A stretch of DNA of 64,000 nt from Streptomyces olivaceoviridis (GTDB taxonomy: Bacteria; Actinomycetota; Actinomycetes; Streptomycetales; Streptomycetaceae). The notes under the pieces are model-generated. The model was not told where the DNA came from, did no database searches, and worked only from the letters and a program-made list of their open reading frames with translations. The stretch is taken from the NCBI RefSeq assembly GCF_014650115.1, contig NZ_BMUI01000024.1, positions 50,081 to 114,080 on the forward strand, written 5' to 3'. Position numbers and translations under genes: made by a program. This document shows, piece after piece, positions 48,373-56,752 of this stretch (position 1 is the first letter of the stretch; each line of letters begins with the position of its first letter).

Positions 48373-50130
48373 ATGGCAGGGGCGGAGCGAACCGGGACCG
48401 ACCGGCAGCGGCAGCGGGCGGAACCCCGTGCCCGGCTCGCCGACGCGGTGGAAGCCATCGGCGCCGGGGCGTACGTCGTCGACGAGCAGGGCCGCGTCCT
48501 CGCCGCGAACACCCCCGCCGAACGCCTGCTGGGCCGGCCCGCCGCGGACCTGCTCGGCCAGGACGCCCACGACCTGCTGCACCGCGGGCCGCAGGGCCAG
48601 CCGCTGCCCACGACGCAGTGCGCCATGCGGCAGGCGTTCCACGCCGGGAGCCCGGCGCAGGGCCACGAGGAGCACTTCCTGCGCGGTGACGGTTCCCTGC
48701 TGCCCGTCTCCTGGATGATCACCCCGTACGACCTCGGCGACACCGGCGACCGGCGAACCGGCACGCTCGTCGTCTTCCACACCCCCCAGCACGCGGACTC
48801 CGCCGAGCCGCGCCCGGAGCGGGCCACCGAGTCGCTGACCGACTTCGAGCGGCTGGCCCTGCTCGCCGAGACCACCACCCGGCTGACCTCGACCCTCGAC
48901 GTCGACGAGGCACTGCGCCGGCTGGTGTCCCTGGTGCTGCCCCGGCTGGCGGACTGGGCCGTCATCGACCTGATCACCGAGCACGACGAGGTCTGGCGCA
49001 CCGCCGTGGTGCACGCCGAGGGCGACCTCCTGGTGCACCAGGAGGACCTCGAAGGGCCGATGCCGCCGGTGCCCGAGGAGTCGCCGATGCCGCTGTCCCG
49101 GGCGCTGCGCGGTGTCGCCTCCGCCCTGGCCGGTCCGGCCACGTACCGGCGTGCCCCGGATTCCGGCATCGCCGTCGAGCAGCGCCGTCTGTTCGAGGCC
49201 ACGGGCATCCACTCGGCGGCCATCGCCCCCATCCGCGGTACCCGGGAGGTCCTCGGGGCCCTCACCCTGGGCCGGGCCGAGAAGCCGGGGGACTTCACCA
49301 CCGCCGACCTGCCCCTGCTGGAGGACATCGCCCGCCGCGCCGGGGTGGCGCTGGACAACGCCCGCCTCTACCAGCGCCAGCGCGCGGTCGCCGAGACCAT
49401 GCAGAACCACCTGCTGCCGCAGATGCCGCGGGTCCCCGGACTCCAGATGGCCGTCCGCTACCTGCCCGCCCCGGACGCCTCCCAGGTCGGCGGCGACTGG
49501 TACGACGCCTTCACCCTGTCCGACGGGTCCACCGCCCTGGCCATCGGGGACGTCGTGGGCCACGACCTGGAGGCCGCGGCCGGCATGGCCCAGCTGCGCA
49601 ACATGCTCCGCGCCTACGCCTGGTCCCAGCAGGAGCCGCCCAGCCGCATCGTCCAGCGGCTCGACGAGGCGATCATGCCCATCACCGACGTCACCATGGC
49701 CACCCTCGTCCTCGCCCGGCTCACCCGGACGGACGACGACAACTGGCGGCTGACCTGGACCAACGCCGGCCACCCCCCGCCCCTGCTCGTCACCCGTGAC
49801 GGCCTGGCCGACTTCCTCACCGAAGGCCACAGCCTCCTGCTGGGGACGGGGGTCCGCGCGACCCGCCCCGACGCCACCGTGCTGCTGCCCCCGGGCTGCA
49901 CCCTCCTGCTGTACACCGACGGCCTCATCGAGGCACCCGGCCACACCCTCGACGAGGGCCTCAGCCGGCTGCGCCAGCACGCCGCCGCCCTCGCCCACCG
50001 CCCGCTGCCGTCCCTCACCGACCAGCTCCTGCGCCGGGTCCACCCGCCCGGCCTCGACGACGTGGCCCTCCTCGCCCTGCGCACACCGCCCCGGCCGGAC
50101 CCGGGCCGTACGGCGCCCCGGAGACGGTGA
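48373..50130 (+). CDS. PAS-GAF-SpoIIE protein phosphatase
   Basis: 585 residues from ATG at 48373, after AGGAGG seven bases upstream. Residues about 20-135 form a PAS domain (GAGAYVVDEQGRVLAANTPA, DGSLLPVSWMITPY), residues about 160-335 a GAF domain (LTSTLDVDEALRRLV, APIRGTREVLGALTLG, GVALDNARLYQ), and residues about 340-570 a PP2C/SpoIIE phosphatase (QVGGDWYDAF, AIGDVVGHDLEAAAGMAQLR, LYTDGLIEAPG, DDVALLALR). It is cytosolic. It would remove phosphate from an anti-anti-sigma factor when the PAS/GAF sensors respond to a small molecule or redox signal. The partner is not adjacent. Confidence 0.94.
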   Translation: MAGAERTGTDRQRQRAEPRARLADAVEAIGAGAYVVDEQGRVLAANTPAERLLGRPAADLLGQDAHDLLHRGPQGQPLPTTQCAMRQAFHAGSPAQGHEEHFLRGDGSLLPVSWMITPYDLGDTGDRRTGTLVVFHTPQHADSAEPRPERATESLTDFERLALLAETTTRLTSTLDVDEALRRLVSLVLPRLADWAVIDLITEHDEVWRTAVVHAEGDLLVHQEDLEGPMPPVPEESPMPLSRALRGVASALAGPATYRRAPDSGIAVEQRRLFEATGIHSAAIAPIRGTREVLGALTLGRAEKPGDFTTADLPLLEDIARRAGVALDNARLYQRQRAVAETMQNHLLPQMPRVPGLQMAVRYLPAPDASQVGGDWYDAFTLSDGSTALAIGDVVGHDLEAAAGMAQLRNMLRAYAWSQQEPPSRIVQRLDEAIMPITDVTMATLVLARLTRTDDDNWRLTWTNAGHPPPLLVTRDGLADFLTEGHSLLLGTGVRATRPDATVLLPPGCTLLLYTDGLIEAPGHTLDEGLSRLRQHAAALAHRPLPSLTDQLLRRVHPPGLDDVALLALRTPPRPDPGRTAPRRR

Positions 50131-50132
50131 GT

Positions 50133-50960
50133 TCAGCCGGTCCCGCGCGGCTCGGCCCCGCGGTCCCCGGCCGTCTCCAGCAGTCCCACGAACATGGTCC
50201 GGTGGAGCACTTCCACGTGCCGGCGCGCGATGTCGGCCGCCGCCGCGGTGTCGCCGGCGCGCAGGGCGTCGACCAGGGCGCGGTGTTCACGGTTGGACTC
50301 GCGCAGGGCGTCCATGGGGTAGGGCAGGTAGTACCGGTAGAGCCGCTGGAGCACGCCGCGGTAGACCTCGGCCGCCGCGGGCACGCCGGTGGCGGCGGCG
50401 ACGGCGAGGTGGAACCGCTCGTCGCAGCCGTGGAACTCCGCCCAGGTCGGAGCCAGGTCCATCTCGTCGGCCAGCCGCTCCAGGCCCGCCAGGGCGGCTT
50501 CGTCGGCGTTGCGGGCGGCCAGGTGCGCGAGTCCGCACTCCAGCACCAGCCGCTGGTCGACGAGCGCGTGGACCTCGCTGTTCTGCGCGCGGTAGGAGTC
50601 CATCGCGCCCACCACGCCCCGGGCCGGCCGCTCGGCGACCCGGGTGCCTCCGTTGCGGCCCCGGCGGCGCTCCAGGACGCCGTCCTGGCAGAGCGTGGAC
50701 AGGGCGCGGCGGACGGTGATCTCCCCGACGTCGAGCGCCGCGGCGATCCGGTCGGTCGGCGGGAGCTTCTCGCCCGGGGCGAGCAGTCCCAGGTCGACGG
50801 CGAGCCCGATGCGCGCGCGCACGGTGTCCAGGGCCGTGAGCCGGCGGATGCCGTCGAGCGCGGGGGCGTTGAACGGCAGGGCCGCCGCGGCGGCCGGCTG
50901 CGTGCCGGGGGCGTCAGGGGCGGGGCCGTCGGGGGCGGGGCCGTCCTGGGGGTGGGGCAT
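50133..50960 (-). CDS. GntR-family (FadR subgroup) regulator
   Basis: 275 residues from ATG at 50960. After a Pro/Ala head, residues about 40-110 are the winged helix (LLAPGEKLPPTDRIAAALDV, GEITVRRALSTLCQDGVLER). Residues about 125-255 are an FCD-type helical ligand domain (VDQRLVLECGLAHLAARNAD, HLAVAAATGVPAAAE, EHRALVDALRAGD and IARRHVEVLH) whose Asp and His residues suit a metal-bound carboxylate ligand. It is divergent from the nitrilase and APC permease genes and probably represses them until their amide or amino-acid substrate appears. Confidence 0.92.
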   Translation of the reverse strand: MPHPQDGPAPDGPAPDAPGTQPAAAAALPFNAPALDGIRRLTALDTVRARIGLAVDLGLLAPGEKLPPTDRIAAALDVGEITVRRALSTLCQDGVLERRRGRNGGTRVAERPARGVVGAMDSYRAQNSEVHALVDQRLVLECGLAHLAARNADEAALAGLERLADEMDLAPTWAEFHGCDERFHLAVAAATGVPAAAEVYRGVLQRLYRYYLPYPMDALRESNREHRALVDALRAGDTAAAADIARRHVEVLHRTMFVGLLETAGDRGAEPRGTG

Positions 50961-51013
50961 GGCGTCAATGTAGCGAGGCCGGTAAACGGATCAAAATGAG
51001 TCTATTGATTAAC

Positions 51014-51028
51014 AGCTCACCTTGAGCT
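51014..51028. promoter_or_regulatory. Inverted repeat between GntR and nitrilase genes
   Basis: AGCTCA-CCT-TGAGCT is a perfect 6-bp inverted repeat 13 bases before the nitrilase start. A second, looser one (ATCAA-n10-TTGAT, 50990-51009) lies next to it. The 80-bp gap is AT-rich for this genome and holds both divergent promoters, so these are candidate GntR operators. Confidence 0.55.
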
Positions 51029-51040
51029 AATTTCCTGGCC

Positions 51041-51910
51041 ATGTCCCGCCCCCTCCCCCTCGCCCTCGTCCAGGCGCCTCCCCGCCCGGCGACGGCGCCC
51101 CTGTCCGGATTCGCCGAGGACGTCGAGCACCTGCTGGCCCGCTTCCCGCAGACCCGCCTCGCGGTCTACCCGGAACTGCATCTGTGCGGCGTCGACGGTC
51201 CGCCGTCGTCGACCGGGCAGCTCCAGGAGGCCGCCGAGCCGTTGGACGGCCCGCGCTCCCGGCGGCTCGCCGAGCTCGCCGGTGACCTGGGCATCTGGCT
51301 CGTGCCGGGCACCGTGTGCGAGCGCGGCGAGCGGGGCGAGCTGTTCAACACGGCGCCGGTCTACTCCCCCGAGGGCCGCCTCGTCGCCTCGTACCGCAAG
51401 ATCTTCCCGTGGCGGCCGCACGAGCCGTACGACCCCGGCGACCGCTTCGTCGTGGCGGACCTGCCCGGCGTCGGCCGCATCGGCATCTCGATCTGTTACG
51501 ACGCCTGGTTCCCGGAGGTGGCGCGCCAGCTGGCCTGGCTGGGCGCGGAGGTGATCGTCAACCCGGTGATGACCACCACCGCGGACCGCGCCCAGGAACT
51601 GGTCCTGGCCAGGGCCAACGCCATCGTCAACCAGGTCTTCGTGGTCAGCGTCAACACCGCCGGCCCCGTCGGCACCGGCCGCAGCCTGGTGGTGGACCCC
51701 GAGGGGCGGGTGCGCGCCGAGGCCCCCGACTCGGCCGCCACCGTGCTCACCGACGTGCTCGACCTGGACGACGTCACGCGCGTCCGCACCTTCGGCACGG
51801 CGGGGCTCAACCGCATGTGGGACCAGTTCACCGACGCCGACACCCCGATCGACCTGCCGCTGTACGGCGGCCGTATCGACCCCGGCCGCTGGCGCCCCGC
51901 CACCGGCTGA
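51041..51910 (+). CDS. Carbon-nitrogen hydrolase (nitrilase superfamily amidase)
   Basis: 289 residues from ATG at 51041. The catalytic Glu-Lys-Cys set is complete: Glu45 in VYPELHL, Lys120 in SYRKIFPW and Cys152 in ISICYDAWFPE. A second conserved Glu near 127 (RPHEPY) and RANAIVNQVF are also present. The protein would hydrolyse an amide (or nitrile) in the cytosol. Its neighbours, an APC permease downstream and a GntR regulator opposite, indicate an uptake-and-breakdown operon for an amide or amino-acid-like nitrogen source. Confidence 0.93.
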   Translation: MSRPLPLALVQAPPRPATAPLSGFAEDVEHLLARFPQTRLAVYPELHLCGVDGPPSSTGQLQEAAEPLDGPRSRRLAELAGDLGIWLVPGTVCERGERGELFNTAPVYSPEGRLVASYRKIFPWRPHEPYDPGDRFVVADLPGVGRIGISICYDAWFPEVARQLAWLGAEVIVNPVMTTTADRAQELVLARANAIVNQVFVVSVNTAGPVGTGRSLVVDPEGRVRAEAPDSAATVLTDVLDLDDVTRVRTFGTAGLNRMWDQFTDADTPIDLPLYGGRIDPGRWRPATG

Positions 51911-51948
51911 GTCTGCCCGCCCGCTCGTCCGTCCCCCCGGAGCTCCTC

Positions 51949-51996
51949 CTGGAGCCCGTCCTGGAGCCCGCTATGGAGCCCGTTATGGAGAACGCC
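51949..51996 (+). repeat. Four 12-bp tandem units at the start of the APC permease gene
   Basis: Units CTGGAGCCCGTC, CTGGAGCCCGCT, ATGGAGCCCGTT and ATGGAGAACGCC follow in register from 51949. Each has GGAG in position to act as a ribosome site for an ATG in the next unit, so two start codons (51973 and 51985) are served by duplicated ribosome sites. Confidence 0.8.
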
Positions 51997-53349
51997 CCCG
52001 CTCAGGGCCTCACCCGTGCGCTGACGCTCAGATCCGTCGTCCTGTTCGGCCTCGCCTACATGACCCCGCTGATCGTGCTCGGCACGTTCGGCGTCGTGGC
52101 CGAGAGCACCGGCGGCACCGTGCCCACCGCCTATCTGCTGGCCCTGCTCGCCATGCTGTTCACCGCGCACAGCTACGGCAAGATGGCCGCCGCGTACCCC
52201 GTGGCCGGGTCGGCGTACACCTACGTCCGCAGGGCCATCGACTCCCGGGTGGGCTTCCTGATCGGCTGGGCCACCCTGCTCGACTACTTCTTCCTGCCCA
52301 TGGTCATCTGGCTGATCGGCGGTGCCTACCTCCAGGCCCAGTTCCCCGGCGTCCCGTTCTGGGTGTGGATCATCGGCTTCATCGCGCTGACCACCGCCCT
52401 GAACGTGCGGGGCATCAAGACGGCCGAGCGGGCCAACGACCTGCTCATGACCTTCCAGGTGCTGGTGATCGGCATCTTCGTCGCGCTGTCCCTGCGGCAC
52501 GTGCTGCACGTCGGGGGCGCCGGGGCGCTGGCCGGCACGGCACCGTTCGCCAACCACGCCACCACCCTGGCGGGCATCTCCGCCGGAGCGGCGATCGCGG
52601 CCTACTCCTTCCTCGGCTTCGACGCGGTCACCACGCTCACCGAGGAGACCATCGAGCCGCAGCGCACCATGCCCCGGGCCATCCTGCTGATCGCCCTGAT
52701 CGGCGGCGGCATCTTCGTGGCCGTCGCCTGGGCCACCCAGCTGGCCCACCCCGGCAGCTCCTTCGACGACCCCAGTTCGGCCGCCTTCGAGATCGCCCGG
52801 ACCATCGGCGGCGACCTGTTCTCCTCGGTCTTCCTGGCCGGCCTGGTGGTGGCCCAGTTCGCGTCCGGCATCGCCGCGCAGGCGAGCACGTCCCGGCTGC
52901 TCTACGCCATGGGCCGCGACTCGGTCCTGCCGCGCCGGATCTTCGGCCACATCCACCCCCGCTACCGCACCCCGGTCCTCAACATCCTCCTCACCGGCGT
53001 GGTCGGCCTGATCGCCCTGCGCCTGAGCGTCGCGACCTCCACGTCCTTCATCAACTTCGGCGCCTTCATCGCCTTCACCTTCGTCAACTTCTCGGTCATC
53101 GCCACGTACGTGCGCGAACGGCGAGCGGGCCGCCGCCCCGGCCCGCTGGGTCATGTGATCGCCCCCGCGATCGGCGCCGTGGTGGACATCTGGCTCCTGA
53201 CCCACCTCGACGCCAAGGCCCTCGTCCTCGGCGTCTGCTGGCTCGCCCTCGGCATCTGCTACCTCGCCTACCTGACCCGGGGCTTCCGCACACCCCCGCC
53301 GGAGCTGACCTTCGAGGAGGAGCCACCGGTCGTCGCCGAGCGGGTGTGA
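51973..53349 (+). CDS. APC-superfamily amino acid permease
   Basis: 458 residues from ATG at 51973 (454 if ATG 51985 is used). It has twelve hydrophobic segments starting SVVLFGLAYMTPLIVLGTFG, with the APC hallmark FLGFDAVTTLTEETIEPQRT near residue 215 and the helix 8 block SGIAAQASTSRLLYAMGRDS. It should import an amino acid or amine by proton coupling. It follows the nitrilase gene by 62 bases without a terminator, so the two are probably co-transcribed. The odd tandem-repeat start may tune expression. Confidence 0.92.
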   Translation: MEPVMENAPAQGLTRALTLRSVVLFGLAYMTPLIVLGTFGVVAESTGGTVPTAYLLALLAMLFTAHSYGKMAAAYPVAGSAYTYVRRAIDSRVGFLIGWATLLDYFFLPMVIWLIGGAYLQAQFPGVPFWVWIIGFIALTTALNVRGIKTAERANDLLMTFQVLVIGIFVALSLRHVLHVGGAGALAGTAPFANHATTLAGISAGAAIAAYSFLGFDAVTTLTEETIEPQRTMPRAILLIALIGGGIFVAVAWATQLAHPGSSFDDPSSAAFEIARTIGGDLFSSVFLAGLVVAQFASGIAAQASTSRLLYAMGRDSVLPRRIFGHIHPRYRTPVLNILLTGVVGLIALRLSVATSTSFINFGAFIAFTFVNFSVIATYVRERRAGRRPGPLGHVIAPAIGAVVDIWLLTHLDAKALVLGVCWLALGICYLAYLTRGFRTPPPELTFEEEPPVVAERV

Positions 53350-53757
53350 TCCCGGACGCCGCGCCGTCGAGCGGGGCGGGGTGGCCCGCGGTGCCGGTGC
53401 GGGGCGGCTCGCGGTGCGGTGCGGTGCGGGACGGGACACGGCACGGGCGGGGGCCCGGCGGAGGGGGCAGGCGCCGCCGGGCGTGGGCCTCACCCGTCCG
53501 GTGGAGGCGGGCGCGCGGTGGGCCGGTACGCGGGAACCCGTCCGACGGAAGCCCCGGCACGGCGCCGGGCGGCCCGTGTCGGCGGGAGACGCGGGCAGGG
53601 GCGGAGGAGGCCGATGTGGACCTGAGTGCTCCGGGCCCGCCCGGACGGCCGTACCCGGCGGGCCCGCCGCCCGAACCGGGCCGGAACCCGCGTCGTCGGT
53701 GTCCCCGGTGCGCCGCCGGGCGTGGGTCCTCCCCGCCCGGCGGCGAGGACGTCCGCC
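53350..53757. other. 408-bp intergenic region without a supported gene
   Basis: Extremely GC-rich (runs of GGTGCGG and GGGCCCG types). No frame with a ribosome site and sensible composition, and no strong hairpin, is seen, apart from the presumed promoter region of the downstream glycosylase gene. Confidence 0.5.
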
Positions 53758-54546
53758 ATGCCTGAGCTGCCGGACGTCGAGGGATTCCGCAGGGTGCTCG
53801 CAACCTGCGCGACAGGACGGGTCATCCACCGCGTGGTCGTACGCGACGCGGGCGTGCTGCACGGGGTCGGCCCGCGCGGCCTGCGCGACGCGTTGGAAGG
53901 CCGGCGCTTCACCGAACCGGAGCGGCACGGGAAGTGGCTGCTGGCCCGCACCGGCGACGGCCCCACCGTCCTGCTGCACTTCGGCATGACGGGCAGACTG
54001 GTCTGCGGCGATCCGGACGATGCGGTGGAGCCCCACGACCGGGTCCTGTTCATCCTGAGCGACGGCCGACAGCTGCGCTACCGCGACCAGCGCAAACTCC
54101 AGGGCCTCTGGCTGGCCCACGACGACCGCGAGGTCGCCCGGCGGCTGGAGCGCCAGGGCCCGGACGCGCTGGCGGTGAGCCGAGAGGAGTTCGAGACCGC
54201 GCTGGCCTCACGCCGCGGCCACGTCAAGACCGCCCTCACCGACCAGTCCGTCCTGGCCGGCCTCGGCAACCTGCTCGCCGACGAGATCCTGTGGCGCGCG
54301 CGGCTGCGCCCCGACAGCCGGGCGAGCGACCTCGCCCAGGCCGACCACCGCCGCCTGTACACGCACATGCGCCGCACCCTGCGTGACGCGGTCGCCGCCG
54401 GCTGCGTCCCGCCGCGCGGCTCCTGGCTCACCGGCCACCGCGACGACCCGGACCCGACCTGCCCCCGCTGCGGCTCCCGCCTGCGCCGTTCCCGGATGGC
54501 CGGCCGCGGCACGGTGTGGTGCCCGCGGTGCCAGCCGAACGGGTGA
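53758..54546 (+). CDS. Fpg/Nei-family DNA glycosylase-AP lyase
   Basis: 262 residues from ATG at 53758. The N-terminal PELPDVE supplies the catalytic Pro2 and Glu3. A conserved Lys is at HGKWLL (about 59), the H2TH region reads VKTALTDQSVLAGLGNLLAD, and the C-terminal zinc finger is CPRCGS...WCPRCQ (four cysteines). All parts needed for base-excision repair of oxidised bases are present. The PELPDVEG start and the short length suggest a Streptomyces paralogue of the canonical mutM; the substrate range is unknown. Confidence 0.93.
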   Translation: MPELPDVEGFRRVLATCATGRVIHRVVVRDAGVLHGVGPRGLRDALEGRRFTEPERHGKWLLARTGDGPTVLLHFGMTGRLVCGDPDDAVEPHDRVLFILSDGRQLRYRDQRKLQGLWLAHDDREVARRLERQGPDALAVSREEFETALASRRGHVKTALTDQSVLAGLGNLLADEILWRARLRPDSRASDLAQADHRRLYTHMRRTLRDAVAAGCVPPRGSWLTGHRDDPDPTCPRCGSRLRRSRMAGRGTVWCPRCQPNG

Positions 54547-54603
54547 ACCGGCGTCACGGGGCCGGAGAACGGCGCGGCACCACCCACCCGCGCCCCGGCC
54601 GGG

Positions 54604-55449
54604 TCAGCGGGTGCTGAGCATTCCCTCGCGCAGACGGGTCAGGCAGCGGGAGAGCAGCCGGGAGACGTGCATCTGGGAGACACCGAGGCGTTCGCCGATC
54701 TGGGCCTGGGTGAGCTCCTCGACGAAGCGCATGTGGATGATCTGCCGGTCCCTCTCGTCGAGCTCGGCGATCAGGGGGGCCAGGGCGTGGAAGTCCTCCA
54801 CCAGCTCCAGGGCCGCGTCCTCGGTGCCGATGAAGTCCTGGAGGGCCGCTTCGCCCTCCTCGCTGCCGTTGATCGCGGCGTCCAGGGAGGCGGAGTTGTA
54901 GCCGTTGGCGGCCAGGCGGGCCTCGCGGACCTCGTCCTCGGACAGGCTCATCAGCTCCGACAGTTCCTTGTCGGTCGGAGTGCGGCCCAGCCGGCTGCGC
55001 AGTTCCTCGGTGGCGCGGGCGAGCTGGACGCGGGCCTCCTGGAGGCGGCGCGGCACGTGCACGGCCCAGGTGGTGTCGCGGAAGAACCGCTTGATCTCGC
55101 CGACGATGTAGGGAATGGCGAAGGAGGTGAACTCCGCCTCGCGCGACAGCTCGAACCGGTCGATCGCCTTGATCAGGCCGATCATGCCGACCTGGACGAT
55201 GTCCTCCATCTCCTCCGGTCCACGGCTGCGGAAGCGGCCGGCCGCGTAGCGGACCAGGGACATGTTCATCTCTATGAGCGTGTTGCGGGCGTAGCTGTAC
55301 TCGTGGGTGCCCTCTTCCAGGACCGCCAGCTGTTCGAAGAACAGCCGCGAGAGCTCCCGGGCGTCCTTGGGGGCCACCTGGGAGGGATCGGCGACTTCGG
55401 GCAGTTCGGTCGTCTGCGTGTCGGCTGCCGTCGTGCTCGTGAGCACCAT
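54604..55449 (-). CDS. SigB/SigF-family alternative sigma factor
   Basis: 281 residues from ATG at 55449 with GGGAGGGG upstream. Regions 2 (YAAGRFRSRGPEEMEDIVQV, LIKAIDRFELSREAEFTSFA), 3 (VPRRLQEARVQLARATEELR) and 4 (AELDERDRQIIHMRFVEELT, QAQIGERLGVSQMHVSRLLS) are complete. Such factors direct stress or developmental genes and are held by RsbW-type anti-sigma kinases. An RsbW-like gene lies divergently 229 bases away and two SpoIIE phosphatases lie elsewhere in the window. Confidence 0.94.
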   Translation of the reverse strand: MVLTSTTAADTQTTELPEVADPSQVAPKDARELSRLFFEQLAVLEEGTHEYSYARNTLIEMNMSLVRYAAGRFRSRGPEEMEDIVQVGMIGLIKAIDRFELSREAEFTSFAIPYIVGEIKRFFRDTTWAVHVPRRLQEARVQLARATEELRSRLGRTPTDKELSELMSLSEDEVREARLAANGYNSASLDAAINGSEEGEAALQDFIGTEDAALELVEDFHALAPLIAELDERDRQIIHMRFVEELTQAQIGERLGVSQMHVSRLLSRCLTRLREGMLSTR

Positions 55450-55677
55450 GCTGTTCCCCTCCCACGTTCGCGAACTGTCCGCCAAGCGCCGACCCGGGTC
55501 GGCGTCATCGCAGCGGCTACCCCCTCATCCTGCACCTACACCCGGGCCCGGACGAATCGGGGGACGCCCCCGGCCCAGACCGGCGACTCGCGATGCGCAC
55601 CGGTGCGCGTGCTCCTCTCCACGGATCCGGGGCAGACGTCGTGGGGGACACCAGCGGGACGAACGAAGGAGGAGAAG

Positions 55678-56100
55678 ATGGCCGAGGACTCCTCGGTGAG
55701 GGCGGTGGGATGGGCGCGCTCACTGCCGGTCAGCAGCGGGGTGAAGGTGGCCCGGGACTGGACGCGCGCGCACCTGGCGGCGCTGGGCTGGACGGAGACG
55801 GCGCCGGACCTGGTGGACTCGGTGCTGTTGACGGTGTCCGAGCTGGTCACCAACGCCCACGTGCACGCCCGCAGCACGGCACAGCTGATCCTCACCTGGG
55901 ACCAGGCGTGTCTGCACGTCACCGTCCACGACGCCTCACCCCGGCTGCCCGAGCAGCGTGACCCGGGAACCGGTGCGCTGGGTGGCCGCGGTCTGCTCCT
56001 GGTCGATGCCCTGGCCGACACCGTGGAGGTCCACCGCTGCCCGTACGGCAAGGACGTCACCGCGTGCTTCCAGCCGCCCTCGCCGTCGACGGTCACGTAG
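55678..56100 (+). CDS. RsbW-type anti-sigma/ATP-binding protein
   Basis: 140 residues from ATG at 55678 with AAGGAGGAG upstream. The GHKL ATP-binding signature is visible: N-box TVSELVTNAHVHA, G1 as HDASPRLP, G2 as GGRGLLLVDALAD, and a final TACFQPP strand. There is no other domain. Proteins of this size phosphorylate anti-anti-sigma partners and/or bind a sigma factor. The divergent sigma gene is the obvious candidate partner, but many Streptomyces genomes have dozens of these, so the pairing is inferred. Confidence 0.9.
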   Translation: MAEDSSVRAVGWARSLPVSSGVKVARDWTRAHLAALGWTETAPDLVDSVLLTVSELVTNAHVHARSTAQLILTWDQACLHVTVHDASPRLPEQRDPGTGALGGRGLLLVDALADTVEVHRCPYGKDVTACFQPPSPSTVT

Positions 56101-56112
56101 GGCGGCCGGACA

Positions 56113-56155
56113 CACACGCGGGGACCGGCTGAAGCCCAGCCGGTCCCCGCGTGTG
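56113..56155. terminator. Bidirectional 18-bp hairpin between convergent genes
   Basis: 56113-56130 (CACACGCGGGGACCGGCT) pairs perfectly with 56138-56155 across a 7-nt loop. It sits between the stops of the RsbW-like gene and the small membrane protein gene and can serve both. Confidence 0.9.
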
Positions 56156-56172
56156 GAAGTGATGGGTCGGGG

Positions 56173-56343
56173 TCACCATCGATACCAGCGTCCGCGGCCA
56201 CCACCGGCGTTGGTGGAGCGCATGACGAAGCCGAGCAGCCAGAGCACCAGGACGGCGACGGCGACCCACCAGAGAATCTTGATGGCGAATCCGGCGCCGA
56301 AGAGAATCAGCGCGAGGAGCAGAACAAGCAGCAAGGGAACCAT
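56173..56343 (-). CDS. Small hydrophobic membrane protein (56 residues)
   Basis: ATG at 56343 follows AGGAGGT by eight bases. Two back-to-back membrane helices (PLLLVLLLALILFGAGFAI and LWWVAVAVLVLWLLGFVM) are followed by a glycine/arginine-rich tail ending GGGRGRWYRW. Similar two-helix proteins are widespread in Streptomyces and often stress-regulated. No function is known. It is too short for most automatic gene calls but the ribosome site and the terminator support it. Confidence 0.8.
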   Translation of the reverse strand: MVPLLLVLLLALILFGAGFAIKILWWVAVAVLVLWLLGFVMRSTNAGGGRGRWYRW

Positions 56344-56478
56344 AGTTATCTACCTCCTGGACCACCGTTTGCCCTCGGTCGGTTCCCGCATTCCTCGAAA
56401 GCGCCTTGTTTGTGAAGGAAAAGTGGGGGAACCAGCGGCAGGGCTTTCACACGGTATTCCTGTCGCGCGGACGGGAAA

Positions 56479-56613
56479 TCAGTCGCTGGAGAGGACGTCC
56501 AGGAGGTCGCCGACGCCGAGTTCGGTCATCTTGCGGGCGGCGTCGAGAACGGTCTCTTCGGCGGCCACGCATTCCGCGCCCCTGGTCATGATGTCCCGTG
56601 CCGTGGTGGTCAC
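56479..56613 (-). pseudogene. Truncated CBS-domain protein (44 residues)
   Basis: From GTG at 56613, behind AGGGGGG, the frame reads TTTARDIMTRGAECVAAEET and continues VLDAARKMTELGVGDLLDVL before a stop. This is the first half of a CBS domain as found in Hrp1-like proteins of about 140 residues with two CBS domains. After LGVG the usual strand is replaced and the gene ends. It is either a 3' truncation or a short stand-alone product. Ribosome site and start are intact, so it may still be translated. Confidence 0.6.
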
Positions 56614-56752
56614 TCGCCCCCCTGAAAGGTCGTAATGTCCGGGACATCTCGATCAACCCGTAACCGGTGGGCGAAACGACCCGTCGGAAGATCGGTGTGC
56701 GCCTTTCGCCGGGTACCCGGGAGAACTCTGGTCCGGACGAAGGGGTGATGGT

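Noticed and set aside
45858..48689. Continuous second forward frame through the repeat tract and MFS gene
   Set aside because: Arg/Pro-rich throughout, without ribosome site or domain; out of frame with the clear MFS protein.
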